Shown: in pieces, positions 1-8,170 of the stretch
Position numbering within the stretch: position 1 is the first letter of the stretch
How the letters are laid out: each line of letters begins with the position of its first letter
From: Bacteroidaceae bacterium
GTDB taxonomy: Bacteria; Bacteroidota; Bacteroidia; Bacteroidales; Bacteroidaceae
Reading direction: 5' to 3'
NCBI GenBank assembly: GCA_017467385.1
Contig: JAFTSK010000199.1
Location: forward strand, 1-34,718
Length of the DNA: 34,718 nt
Notes under the pieces: generated by a model
What the model was told of the DNA's origin: nothing
Database searches by the model: none
Seen by the model: only the letters and a program-made list of their open reading frames with translations
Position numbers and translations under genes: made by a program

Positions 1-544
1 AAGCGTCCAAACCTGTCTGGAAATCCTTTTCCTGACCTTGCAACACGTATTCGAAGTTAGCAGCCAACGGGTTGCTATCGAATGCAGAAACGAAGATTGA
101 CTTTGGTGTAGCATCCGGGTTGGCAGTCACAGCGTATGGACGTTCAACGATGAATGCAAAAAGACCGGCTTCCATCAAAGCGGCCTTCACTTCTGCGCCA
201 CTCATCTTGGAAACGTCCTTCTTACCAAACTCTACGTACTCTTGTGCCTTAGCAGCCGCTACGGTAATGCTGAGGACTTTACGACGTTCGCCTCTCGTAA
301 CGGCAGTTACCGTACCGCTTACCGGAGAAACAAACTTGACTTCAGGGTGATTCTTGTCTACGAACAAGGCATCACCAGCCTTCACACTTTCCTGTTCTTT
401 GACCACTACTTTCGGAGTAACTCCATGAAAATCATCGGGCACAAGTGCGTATGTGTCCGGTGCATTCACAGTGAAAATCTCTTGAGCAGGTTTCCCTTTC
501 AGGTTGATGTTCAGGCCTTTGTGTAATTTTATCACATTTGCCAT
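1..544 (-). CDS. nqrA: Na+-translocating NADH:quinone reductase subunit A (5' part, cut by window edge)
   Basis: Translating the minus strand from the ATG at 544 gives an open frame of 181 residues running off the window. It begins MANVIKLHKGLNINLKGKP and contains a biotinyl-lipoyl-like stretch (VKAGDALFVDKNHPEVKFVSPVSGTV, about residues 48-73) and LFAFIVQRPYAVTANPDATPKSIFVSAFDSNPLA. This is the typical N-terminal half of NqrA, the cytoplasmic subunit of the Na+-pumping NQR complex, which oxidises NADH, reduces quinone and exports Na+. Full NqrA is about 450 residues, so over half lies outside the window; the other nqr subunits would be expected further along in the same direction. A -7 box lies 36 bp upstream of the start. 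The family assignment is firm. Confidence 0.95.
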   Translation of the reverse strand, partial: MANVIKLHKGLNINLKGKPAQEIFTVNAPDTYALVPDDFHGVTPKVVVKEQESVKAGDALFVDKNHPEVKFVSPVSGTVTAVTRGERRKVLSITVAAAKAQEYVEFGKKDVSKMSGAEVKAALMEAGLFAFIVERPYAVTANPDATPKSIFVSAFDSNPLAANFEYVLQGQEKDFQTGLDA

Positions 545-579
545 ATTGAATGTTTATAAATGGTTTTAAAATTTAGAGA

Positions 580-587
580 CAAAGGTA
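580..587 (-). promoter_or_regulatory. Bacteroidetes -7 box for nqrA
   Basis: The minus strand reads TACCTTTG, an exact match to TAnnTTTG, 36 bp before the nqrA ATG. No clear TTTG -33 box is visible at the usual spacing, so only the -7 half is well supported. Confidence 0.55.
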
Positions 588-788
588 GACAAAAAAAATG
601 TGAAAAAAGAAACTTTTTGAGAGTAATTATGGAAAAATTTCTGTTATTCTAAGATTTGGGGTAAAATGCCCGTAGAAATACTTCTGAGAAAGATTTGGAT
701 TTTATTTATTCCTTTCTCAAAAAGGGAAGGCGTGTATGAATATTTATTTAAAAGCTTTTCAAAAAAAACTCTTTGGTGAACTGATCTT

Positions 789-824
789 TTCTCTTTGGTG
801 TTAACACTTTTGTTTCAAAGAGAA
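789..824. repeat. Palindromic intergenic repeat, CTCTTTG type (copy 1)
   Basis: TTCTCTTTG (789-797) and CAAAGAGAA (816-824) are perfect inverted arms. An extra CTCTTTGG half-site lies just upstream (769-776) and AAGAGATTT just downstream (840-848). Related arms occur at 10009-10044 and 23901-23932, which suggests a dispersed family. Confidence 0.6.
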
Positions 825-910
825 TTTTATCGTCTTTTTAAGAGATTTCTATAAACGTCTGCCATTCCTGCAATTTCACTCCTAAACAGTTGAAGCATAA
901 TAAAATACAA

Positions 911-946
911 TGGCAGGAGTGCTAAAATGCCCTTACATTCCTGCCA
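911..946 (-). terminator. Candidate rho-independent terminator downstream of nhaC
   Basis: TGGCAGGA (911-918) and TCCTGCCA (939-946) form a perfect 8-bp stem. Read on the minus strand the stem is followed by TTGTATTTTATT, a broken U-tract. It lies about 230 nt past the nhaC stop, which would give nhaC an unusually long structured 3' UTR. Alternative pairing of the 909-921 segment with 859-866 and 877-883 is possible. Confidence 0.45.
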
Positions 947-971
947 TGCTTGTCTTGTCCTGAAACGGAGC

Positions 972-1044
972 AAGTCTCATCCCCCATCGTAATAAGTCTC
1001 ACAGGCCAATGAAGCAAGTCTCGTTGCCTTGCGCTTGCTGTCTC
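972..1044. repeat. Direct repeats of AAGTCTC with exact 22-bp period
   Basis: AAGTCTC occurs at 972-978, 994-1000 and 1016-1022. A fourth, degenerate copy (CTGTCTC) is in phase at 1038-1044. The sequences between copies are unrelated. A 22-bp period is close to two helical turns, the arrangement expected of an array of protein-binding sites, but no binding protein is known here. Confidence 0.55.
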
Positions 1045-1173
1045 GTTTGATTTCATTCACGCTTGCAGGAGAAGAAAGCTTCGTGCAAGCGTAATTGATT
1101 GATACAAAGCGAATTGCAACAGAAATTGCACGAAACAGGAGTTTTTCTAAAATTGCCTGTAAGTAAGCCCTGA

Positions 1174-2640
1174 TTATGCAACACTTTCTGTTACTTCTGT
1201 CGGTTTCTTGACCTTGCGGACAATGGTATATCCGGTGGCGGCCACAATAATACTCATCAGCGGACTGATGATGTTGAAGAAACAGTACGGCAAATAAGTG
1301 AATGTAGGAACACTTAAGATGGTTGCCTGTGTCATGCCACATGTGTTCCAGGGAATCAACGGGGAAGTAACCGTTACGGCATCTTCGGTGGTTCGGCCTA
1401 ACAATCGTCCTTCGTATCCGTTCTTTTCGTAGATGTCTCTAAACATATTTCCGGTAAGGATGATGGAAATGTATTGGTCGGCCGTTGTAATGTTAAGGAA
1501 AAGACCGGATGCCACCGTTGAAGACACAAGACCGGTGCAAGTCTTGGCAAAACGGGTAAAGACCGAAGTGATGCTTTCTAACATTCCCCCTGCTGTCATG
1601 GCTCCCCCAAAACACATGGCGCAAATAATCAGCCAAATGGTATCCATCATGCCCGACATGCCTCGAGTTGCGATCAATTCGTTGATTTCTGCACTTCCTG
1701 CTTCCAAATTTGTACTTCCAAAAAGAATAGACATAGAGCCTTTTACCAATGCCAAAGCGTGATTTTCTGCTTCTCCGGCTATTTCCATTAAAAGTTGCGG
1801 TTGGAAAATAATCGCAAAGATGGTCGCAATAGCCGTAGATAGGAAAAGCGTAATCAGCGAAGGAACTTTCTTGGCAATCATGATGCCGGTAGCGATAGGA
1901 ACAATCATGAGCCATCCGGAAATATGAAACTTATTATCCAATGCTTGACTGAACTCGGCGATGTGTCCGGTGTTGGTTGCTTCATGGGATAATCCGGCAA
2001 TCGTAAAGATAATCAGGGTAATGACCAACGATGGAATGGTGGTAAACATCAAATAACGAATGTGCGTGAAAATAGGACTTCCCGTTACAGAAGCCGCCAA
2101 AACGGTTGTATCTGAAAGAGGTGAGACTTTATCGCCAAAGTAAGCTCCCGAGATAATGGCTCCGGCAATCCAACCAGCGTCAAATCCTTGTGCATTCCCG
2201 ATTCCCATAAGAGCAATGCCGATGGTTGCAATTGTCGTCCAAGAGCTTCCGGTCATGACAGATACAATGCTACAAATCAGACAGGTAGAGACCAAAAAGA
2301 AGCTTGGATGAATGATTTGGATTCCGTAATAAATCATGGTTGGCACTACCCCACTCACCATCCAGGCTCCTGAAAGGGCGCCGATAATCAGTAGTATAAT
2401 CAGTGCTGTGCCTATTCCGGATATGTTGTTGGTAATGGCTTTTTCAAAATCTTTCCAACGTCGTTTATAACCGGCCATCCCTATCAAGACACAGATGCTG
2501 GTAGCTATCAACAAACAGATTTGGCTTCCTCCTCCCAGTGCATCGCTTCCAAATAAATAGATGGTTATAGCCAGCATGATGACGAGTGCAACGATGGGCA
2601 ATAAAGAAAGAAGCGGTGAGGGTATTTTCTTGTTTTTCAT
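1174..2640 (-). CDS. nhaC: NhaC-family Na+/H+ antiporter
   Basis: A 488-residue, strongly hydrophobic protein with about eleven to twelve membrane segments. Family motifs include MTGSSWTTIATIGIALMGIG (about residues 129-148) and GAYFGDKVSPLSDTTVLAASVTGSP just after it. The C-terminal half repeats the fold with TTADQYISIILTGNMF and SPLIPWNTCGMTQATI. NhaC carriers exchange cytoplasmic Na+ for external H+ (some members take malate/lactate instead). The ATG at 2640 is followed at once by a short basic stretch and the first membrane segment, which fits a normal start. It is transcribed alone, divergently from tamB and in the same direction as nqrA. Exact substrate is not readable from sequence. 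Confidence 0.92.
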   Translation of the reverse strand: MKNKKIPSPLLSLLPIVALVIMLAITIYLFGSDALGGGSQICLLIATSICVLIGMAGYKRRWKDFEKAITNNISGIGTALIILLIIGALSGAWMVSGVVPTMIYYGIQIIHPSFFLVSTCLICSIVSVMTGSSWTTIATIGIALMGIGNAQGFDAGWIAGAIISGAYFGDKVSPLSDTTVLAASVTGSPIFTHIRYLMFTTIPSLVITLIIFTIAGLSHEATNTGHIAEFSQALDNKFHISGWLMIVPIATGIMIAKKVPSLITLFLSTAIATIFAIIFQPQLLMEIAGEAENHALALVKGSMSILFGSTNLEAGSAEINELIATRGMSGMMDTIWLIICAMCFGGAMTAGGMLESITSVFTRFAKTCTGLVSSTVASGLFLNITTADQYISIILTGNMFRDIYEKNGYEGRLLGRTTEDAVTVTSPLIPWNTCGMTQATILSVPTFTYLPYCFFNIISPLMSIIVAATGYTIVRKVKKPTEVTESVA

Positions 2641-2711
2641 TCTTTATAAAAGTAAATTTGATTTTATTGTTCTTGCTTTAAATTTTTCGGGGTGCAAATT
2701 TCGTAATATTT

Positions 2712-2743
2712 TTTGAGTTGGGAAAGTCTCCCCTTTATATTTG
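2712..2743 (+). promoter_or_regulatory. Bacteroidetes promoter, distal, towards tamB
   Basis: TTTG at 2712-2715, a 20-bp spacer, then TATATTTG at 2736-2743: both boxes match the consensus TTTG / TAnnTTTG exactly. Transcription would begin around 2748-2750 and give tamB a leader of about 145 nt. Confidence 0.6.
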
Positions 2744-2844
2744 CCATCTTTTTTGCAATAATAAGATTCTTGTTCATTAGTTATGCAATTTTTATTCCTT
2801 TTTTCTCTTTAGTTGTAAAAAGAATGAAAAAATATTGTTCAAAA

Positions 2845-2877
2845 ATTGTGCATACTCGTCTGATATTTGTACTTTTG
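2845..2877 (+). promoter_or_regulatory. Bacteroidetes promoter, proximal, for tamB
   Basis: ATTG (2845-2848, one mismatch to TTTG), a 21-bp spacer, and TACTTTTG (2870-2877, exact TAnnTTTG). Transcription would begin a few bases later, leaving only about 12 nt before the tamB ATG. Confidence 0.55.
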
Positions 2878-2895
2878 CTTTCCTTTTAATAAATA

Positions 2896-5800
2896 ATGAT
2901 TTTAAGTCGACGTTTAAAGTATATATTCAGAATCCTTGTGGGGGTGGTAATTGGACTTCATGTAGGGATTCTGGTGCTTCTGAACATGCCCTACGTTCAG
3001 AATAAATTGTCATATTATGCCTCGAAAGAACTGAGTGCTTTACTGAATACGGAAGTTTCGGTAGGTCATATAAACTTAGGCTTGCTGAATCGGGTAATAA
3101 TTGAAGATGTTTATTTGGAAGACCAAGAAGGACATGAATTATTAAAAGTAGCCCGTTTGTCAGCCCGTTATGAAGTTCGGCCTCTATTTGAAGGTAAAAT
3201 CGTCATAAATAGTGTACAATTGCAAGGCTTCTCTGCCTTAATGTATCGCGATACACCGGAAGCTACTCCTAATTATCAGTTTGTGTTGGATGCACTTGCC
3301 TCGAAAGACACCGTAAAGACTCAAAGCAATCTGGATTTGAGAATCAACTCTATCCTGGTTCGTCGAGGTAGAATCAAATACGATGTTTTATCCATTCCCG
3401 AAACAGAAGATAAGTTCAATGCTTCTCATATTGACATCGAGAATTTGGCAACGACCATTTCGTTGAAAGCGCTTCGCAACGACACCTTGAACGCATCGGT
3501 TCGCAGACTTGCTTTTACAGAGAAATCAGGATTTACACTAAGTAAGTTTGATTTCAAGATAGAAGCGAATAATAAATCATTGAAAATAAGTGATTTTACT
3601 TTAAACCTTCCAAGTTCTTCTTTAACGGTGGACAGCATGTTTGTTAGCTATGACAGCTTACAGAATCTGCCTTTAATGGGAAACGATGTGGTGTATCAAG
3701 GTCAGTTGAACGGTTCTTTGACTCCGGCCGACTTCTCCCCTTTCGTGCCTGTTTTGAATGGATTGGATAGTCCTGTCTCTTTGTCCTTAACATTCGATGG
3801 AATCGGGAAAAAGATTCATTGCCCCAGTATGAGATTGACAGATGCAGGACACCTTAAATTAATGGCGAAGGCTTCTATCCAAAATTGGGATGCAGGACAA
3901 GACATGTTTATAGATGCAGAAGTGGGCGACATGCAGATTACTTCTGAAGGAATGAAATACTTCTTTACGAACCTTTCTAAAAGTAATTCTCCTTTGTGGC
4001 AGAGATTGGAATATCTTCAGTTCAAAGGAAATGCGAATGGATATGTCCGTAAGATGAAAGTGAATGGTTTGTTACAATCGGCAGCCGGTTCCATTCGGAC
4101 GGACATGACAATGAATACGGATGAAAGCTATAATCGTACTTATTCCGGAGGGGTTGTCAGCCACGATTTGAATCTGGGCAAATTGTTTGGAGACGAGAAA
4201 AAGTTTGGAATGGCCGACTTTAATGTAGAGTTGCAAGGATTCAATTATAAAGGGAAATATCCGGAGTCATATATAAAAGGTGTCGTATCTTCGTTGGACT
4301 ATAGTAACTATCGTTATGAAAACATCTTGCTGGACGGCGTTTACAAAGATGGCGGTTTTAATGGGAAATTGGCTTTGGATGACGAGAATGCCCAGATACA
4401 GATAGATGGGGCTTTCAATGTTGTAGAAACAACGTCCGACTTTAATCTTCGTGCTGAAGTAAAGCATTTCCGTCCGAATAAGTTAAACCTCTCCGAGAAA
4501 TATGTTGATTCGGATATAGCTTTAAAACTGACGGCTGATTTTACCGGAAGCTCTTTAGATGACATAAACGGAAGCATTTCATTGGATAGTCTTTGTTTGA
4601 ATGCCCCCGAAGGACAAGGCAGTTTTTTGGATAATCTGACACTTACGGCAGGTATGGTCGACGGAGTGAAAGAATTGCGCGTCCACTCCCCTTTCTTGAA
4701 TGTGCTGATTTCGGGAGATTTCTCTTACCATACACTTCCATCAAGCTTTTTGCATATTGCTCAGCGTTATATTCCTTCTTTGGTTAGTGTAAAGGAAAAC
4801 ATGGCAACGCCTCATAATAACTTTAAGTTTGATATTCGGTTGGAAGATACGGATTTGTTCAGAAAGTTATTCTATTTCCCCTTAGAAGTGCATATTCCTA
4901 CGACATTGCAAGGTTATTTGGATGACAACAAGAAGGAATTGTCTGTAAAAGGTTCTTTCCCTCGCTTCACTTACAATGGCACTTTGTATGAATCGGGAAC
5001 GTTGCTTTGTGAAAATCCGTCGGGTGTATTTAATTGCCGTTTGCGAACCAGCATGTTGATGAATAGCGGAGCCATGTTGAATTTGGCTTTGGATGCCAAT
5101 GCCCATCAAGACCAAATGAAGACCGTATTGAATTGGGGTAATAATACGAACATCACTTATGGAGGGCAGTTTGCCGCTATAACAAAGTTCTTCAAGACAG
5201 AAGGCAAGAATCCGCTACTTCAGGCAGACATCAATATTCTTCCTACGAAAGTCGTGTTAAATGATACGATTTGGAACATACGTTCTTCCCATGTGGCGGT
5301 AGATTCCGGTCGTGTCTTCATTGACAACTTCTTGTTTGAACGTCCTAACCAGCATTTCCGCATAGACGGTAAATTAGCCAAAGGAGAAACCGATTCCTGT
5401 CAAATTGATTTGAGAAACATTGACGTTAAATACGTCCTTGACATTGTACAGTTTGACGACATCGAATTTGGGGGATTGGCTACCGGTCGAGTGAATCTGA
5501 AAAGTGTACTGAAAGACTTTGCCATGAACACTCAGTTGAATGTACGTCAGTTCTCGGTTAACAAAGGAATCATGGGAGATGCAAACATTGTGGGGCATTG
5601 GGATAAAGAGTTGGGAGGAATCCGTTTGGATGCACAAATGGCCGAAAAGAATCTTTCAGCTACTCATGTTACAGGCTATGTGTCGCCGAAGATGAAAGGG
5701 CTTGATCTGTTGATTGAAGCAGACAGTACAAACCTCGATTTGCTTGAACCTTACGTTGAAGGCATCTTTAGCGAGTTAGATGGTCGGGTGAATGGAGATA

Positions 5801-7404
5801 TTAGGTTACATGGGCCTTTCAAGGCGTTGGATTTTGAGGGAAAGGTCAGTGCTGTCCTTGATGCAAAAGTAGATGTATTGAATACTTATCTGCAAGTTCG
5901 CAATGATTCCATACATATCAGTTCCGGAAACTTTGGTCTGAACAATGTTCGTATCTATGACCGGGAAGGAAATGCTGGCGTAGTAAATGGGTATTTGCGT
6001 CATACTCACTTAAAGGATTGGACCTATTATGTCGATGTGGATGGAAACAATTTATTAATGTATGACACGAATGATCCAGGCGATTTGCTCTTCTATGGAA
6101 AGGTTTATGGAAGCGGCAAAGTTACGATTGAGGGAGGTAATAATGCCATGAATGTGGATGCGACTTTGACAACCGGACGTAATACGACTTTTACTTATGT
6201 AACCGGATTGACCACAGAAGCCACCAATAATCAGTTTATTACGTTTGTAGACAAAACTCCTAAGCGTATTCAGGACAGTGTAAAAACCGATTTCTACCAT
6301 TATTCAGACATTCATCAACAAGAGGAAGAAGAAGGTCCTCCAATGGATTTGCGCATCAATATGTTGATAGATGCAACTCCCAATGCCGAGATGAAAGTAA
6401 TCATGGACCCCGTTGCGGGAGATTACATCATGGCTCGTGGCAATGGACATTTCCGTGTGAACCATTATAATAAGGGAGACTTCAGAATGTTTGGCAATTA
6501 TTACATTGATGAAGGTATTTATAAGCTGAGTATGCAGGAAGTCATCCGTAAGGACTTTGTGCTAAAGTCGGGTAGTACGGTTTCGTTTACCGGCGATCCT
6601 TATCAAGCCAACTTGGACGTAAACGCGGCTTATACGGTTAACTCGGTTTCTTTGAGTGATTTGTCTCCGGATGCTTCTTTGAATCAGAGTACAGTAAAAG
6701 TCAACTGTTTGATGAATCTGACTGGTAGCTTGGCGAATCCGGACATTAAATTCGACTTGGAACTCCCTACGGTTAGTGAAGAAGACAGGGAATTGGTCAG
6801 AAGTGCAACCAGTACGGAAGAACAAATGAACACTCAAATCATTTATTTGTTGGGCATCGGTAAGTTCTATACGTATGACTATGCCAACAACGCCAACCAG
6901 TCATCAAACGCTACGAGTTCGTTGGCTTTCAACACTCTTTCCGGACAGTTGAACAACATGCTTTCCCAATGGGTGGAAAACAAGAACTGGAACATTGGAG
7001 CCAACTTGAGTACAGGAGAAAAAGGTTGGACGGATGTGGAAGCAGAAGCCATCCTTTCAGGCCGATTGCTTAACAACCGTTTGTTGATTAACGGCAATTT
7101 TGGTTATCGGGAAAACGTGATGGCCAATACAAACTTTGTGGGCGACTTTGAAGCTATTTGGTTGCTGACTCGTAACGGTGAGTTCAGAATACGTGGATAC
7201 AATCAAACCAACGACCGATATTTTACCAAGTCCACGTTGACCACACAAGGAATCGGCTTTATTTATAAAAAGGACTTTGACAAATGGAATGAACTTTTCC
7301 AATGGTTCGTAAAGAAAAGAAACAAAAAGAAAGCAGAAGAAGCCGCAAAAAAAGAAATGGACTCTTCCCTACCCGCTTCTCAAATAAAACGGAACGCAGA
7401 GTGA
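2896..7404 (+). CDS. tamB: TamB-family translocation/assembly and lipid-transport protein
   Basis: A 1502-residue protein with a single N-terminal membrane anchor (about residues 11-30). Next come AsmA-like sequence (LSALLNTEVSVGHINLGLLNRVII, about 46-69) and a very long run of beta-rich, low-cysteine sequence. The TamB (DUF490) C-terminal domain covers roughly the last 450 residues, including LTGSLANPDIKFDLELPT and a terminal beta-rich segment. TamB-like proteins are hydrophobic-groove bridges between inner and outer membrane. They are linked to outer-membrane protein insertion with a BamA/TamA partner and to phospholipid transport. No TamA is seen here. The length is in the usual range for Bacteroidetes members. 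Two promoters precede it, and the lysine-rich tail (RNKKKAEEAAKKEMDSS) is ordinary for these proteins. Family assignment is firm; the exact cargo is inferred. Confidence 0.9.
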   Translation: MILSRRLKYIFRILVGVVIGLHVGILVLLNMPYVQNKLSYYASKELSALLNTEVSVGHINLGLLNRVIIEDVYLEDQEGHELLKVARLSARYEVRPLFEGKIVINSVQLQGFSALMYRDTPEATPNYQFVLDALASKDTVKTQSNLDLRINSILVRRGRIKYDVLSIPETEDKFNASHIDIENLATTISLKALRNDTLNASVRRLAFTEKSGFTLSKFDFKIEANNKSLKISDFTLNLPSSSLTVDSMFVSYDSLQNLPLMGNDVVYQGQLNGSLTPADFSPFVPVLNGLDSPVSLSLTFDGIGKKIHCPSMRLTDAGHLKLMAKASIQNWDAGQDMFIDAEVGDMQITSEGMKYFFTNLSKSNSPLWQRLEYLQFKGNANGYVRKMKVNGLLQSAAGSIRTDMTMNTDESYNRTYSGGVVSHDLNLGKLFGDEKKFGMADFNVELQGFNYKGKYPESYIKGVVSSLDYSNYRYENILLDGVYKDGGFNGKLALDDENAQIQIDGAFNVVETTSDFNLRAEVKHFRPNKLNLSEKYVDSDIALKLTADFTGSSLDDINGSISLDSLCLNAPEGQGSFLDNLTLTAGMVDGVKELRVHSPFLNVLISGDFSYHTLPSSFLHIAQRYIPSLVSVKENMATPHNNFKFDIRLEDTDLFRKLFYFPLEVHIPTTLQGYLDDNKKELSVKGSFPRFTYNGTLYESGTLLCENPSGVFNCRLRTSMLMNSGAMLNLALDANAHQDQMKTVLNWGNNTNITYGGQFAAITKFFKTEGKNPLLQADINILPTKVVLNDTIWNIRSSHVAVDSGRVFIDNFLFERPNQHFRIDGKLAKGETDSCQIDLRNIDVKYVLDIVQFDDIEFGGLATGRVNLKSVLKDFAMNTQLNVRQFSVNKGIMGDANIVGHWDKELGGIRLDAQMAEKNLSATHVTGYVSPKMKGLDLLIEADSTNLDLLEPYVEGIFSELDGRVNGDIRLHGPFKALDFEGKVSAVLDAKVDVLNTYLQVRNDSIHISSGNFGLNNVRIYDREGNAGVVNGYLRHTHLKDWTYYVDVDGNNLLMYDTNDPGDLLFYGKVYGSGKVTIEGGNNAMNVDATLTTGRNTTFTYVTGLTTEATNNQFITFVDKTPKRIQDSVKTDFYHYSDIHQQEEEEGPPMDLRINMLIDATPNAEMKVIMDPVAGDYIMARGNGHFRVNHYNKGDFRMFGNYYIDEGIYKLSMQEVIRKDFVLKSGSTVSFTGDPYQANLDVNAAYTVNSVSLSDLSPDASLNQSTVKVNCLMNLTGSLANPDIKFDLELPTVSEEDRELVRSATSTEEQMNTQIIYLLGIGKFYTYDYANNANQSSNATSSLAFNTLSGQLNNMLSQWVENKNWNIGANLSTGEKGWTDVEAEAILSGRLLNNRLLINGNFGYRENVMANTNFVGDFEAIWLLTRNGEFRIRGYNQTNDRYFTKSTLTTQGIGFIYKKDFDKWNELFQWFVKKRNKKKAEEAAKKEMDSSLPASQIKRNAE

Positions 7405-7461
7405 TTTCCATGAATTTGTTGGGTTGGTTTAAATAACGTAAATAGATAAACATTTGCAGGC

Positions 7462-7521
7462 TTAAAGCTGTTTTGCTGATTGAAATTCAAACTGAATCTT
7501 TAATTCACAAAACAGCTTTAA
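7462..7521 (+). repeat. 14-bp perfect inverted repeat ending 2 bp before the DUF4251 start codon
   Basis: TTAAAGCTGTTTTG (7462-7475) and CAAAACAGCTTTAA (7508-7521) pair perfectly around a 32-nt loop. The loop contains a small palindrome, TTGAAATTCAA. In RNA the right arm would lock up the region immediately 5' of the ATG at 7524. There is no U-tract after it, so it is not a typical tamB terminator. Confidence 0.7.
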
Positions 7522-7523
7522 TT

Positions 7524-8114
7524 ATGAAAAAGGTATTATTTATGACAGCACTCATGCTCGTTAGCTTTACGGTGGCTATCCATGCACAGACCAAAAAAGA
7601 AGAACGGGCGGCCAAGCGAGAACTCCTGAAGAAAGAACGTGAGGCGAAAAAGGCAATAGAAGCAAGAATGGACTCAATCGCTTTCAACAAAGCGGTGAAT
7701 GCATTGAAAAACGGGGCGTTTGTGTTGGAAGCAAACAATGTAACTTTCCCTAATGGAATTGTACGTTTCGTTTCCTCTACCACCAATTATGTACAAGTAG
7801 ACAATGGTGAAGGCATTGTGCAGACGGCCTTCAATAACTTTGCCTTTAGTCCGGGGCCTAATGGATTGGGCGGAGTTACAGTTCAAGGAAATATCAGCGC
7901 ACCCGAGATTCGCCAGGATAAAGATGGAAATGTGTATTATAGTTTTTCCATTCAAGGCATTGCAATTTCTGCAACGGTGTCTATTTCGCTGACCGGAGGA
8001 ACGGACAATGCAAGTGCGCAGATTAGTCCGAACTTCAACAATAACAATATGACGATGACAGGCCGATTGATTCCGATTGAGGAAAGTGATGTATTCCAGG
8101 GTACGACCTGGTAG
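7524..8114 (+). CDS. DUF4251 domain periplasmic protein
   Basis: 196 residues from the ATG at 7524. I prefer this start because MKKVLFMTALMLVSFTVAIHAQ is a clean type-I signal peptide cut after HAQ; an in-frame upstream start would bury it and lie inside the stem described at 7462-7521. A strongly charged helical linker follows (TKKEERAAKRELLKKEREAKK, about 23-43). The beta-rich DUF4251 domain comes after it (about 55-196), with typical GIVRFVSSTTNYVQVDNGEG, GGVTVQGNIS and a C-terminal TGRLIPIEESDVFQG. DUF4251 proteins are Bacteroidetes-specific envelope proteins of unknown role. The gene follows tamB by 119 bp and may be co-transcribed. Confidence 0.8.
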   Translation: MKKVLFMTALMLVSFTVAIHAQTKKEERAAKRELLKKEREAKKAIEARMDSIAFNKAVNALKNGAFVLEANNVTFPNGIVRFVSSTTNYVQVDNGEGIVQTAFNNFAFSPGPNGLGGVTVQGNISAPEIRQDKDGNVYYSFSIQGIAISATVSISLTGGTDNASAQISPNFNNNNMTMTGRLIPIEESDVFQGTTW

Positions 8115-8128
8115 AAAGGAAATATAAA

Positions 8129-8164
8129 AAAACGTGAAGCAGGAGCTAACCTACTTCACGTTTT
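8129..8164. terminator. Bidirectional terminator between the DUF4251 gene and aspS
   Basis: AAAACGTGAAG (8129-8139) pairs with CTTCACGTTTT (8154-8164), with A-rich sequence on the left and T-rich sequence on the right. It sits between two converging stop codons (8114 and 8171), so it can end both transcripts. Confidence 0.85.
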
Positions 8165-8170
8165 GTCTTT

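Larger units (their letters stand above)
545..1173. other. Gene-free 629-bp stretch with repeats and hairpins
   Basis: No credible protein-coding frame is seen. The stretch holds the nqrA -7 box (580-587), a CTCTTTG palindromic repeat (789-824), overlapping inverted repeats around 859-946, a period-22 direct-repeat array (972-1044), and two mutually exclusive hairpins. These last pair ACGCTTGCA at 1059-1067 with TGCAAGCGT at 1084-1092, or TTCGTGCAA at 1080-1088 with TTGCACGAA at 1126-1134. The nearest upstream gene on the minus strand is nhaC, so transcripts reading out of nhaC would carry this structured region. Confidence 0.6.

Noticed and set aside
972..1044. CRISPR-like array
   Set aside because: The repeat unit is only 7 bp and the spacers 15 bp. 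There are no cas genes, and the period is far too short for CRISPR.
7462..7521. Invertible promoter flanked by inverted repeats
   Set aside because: The 32-bp interval between the arms is too short to carry a switchable promoter, no promoter is seen inside, and no invertase gene is nearby.
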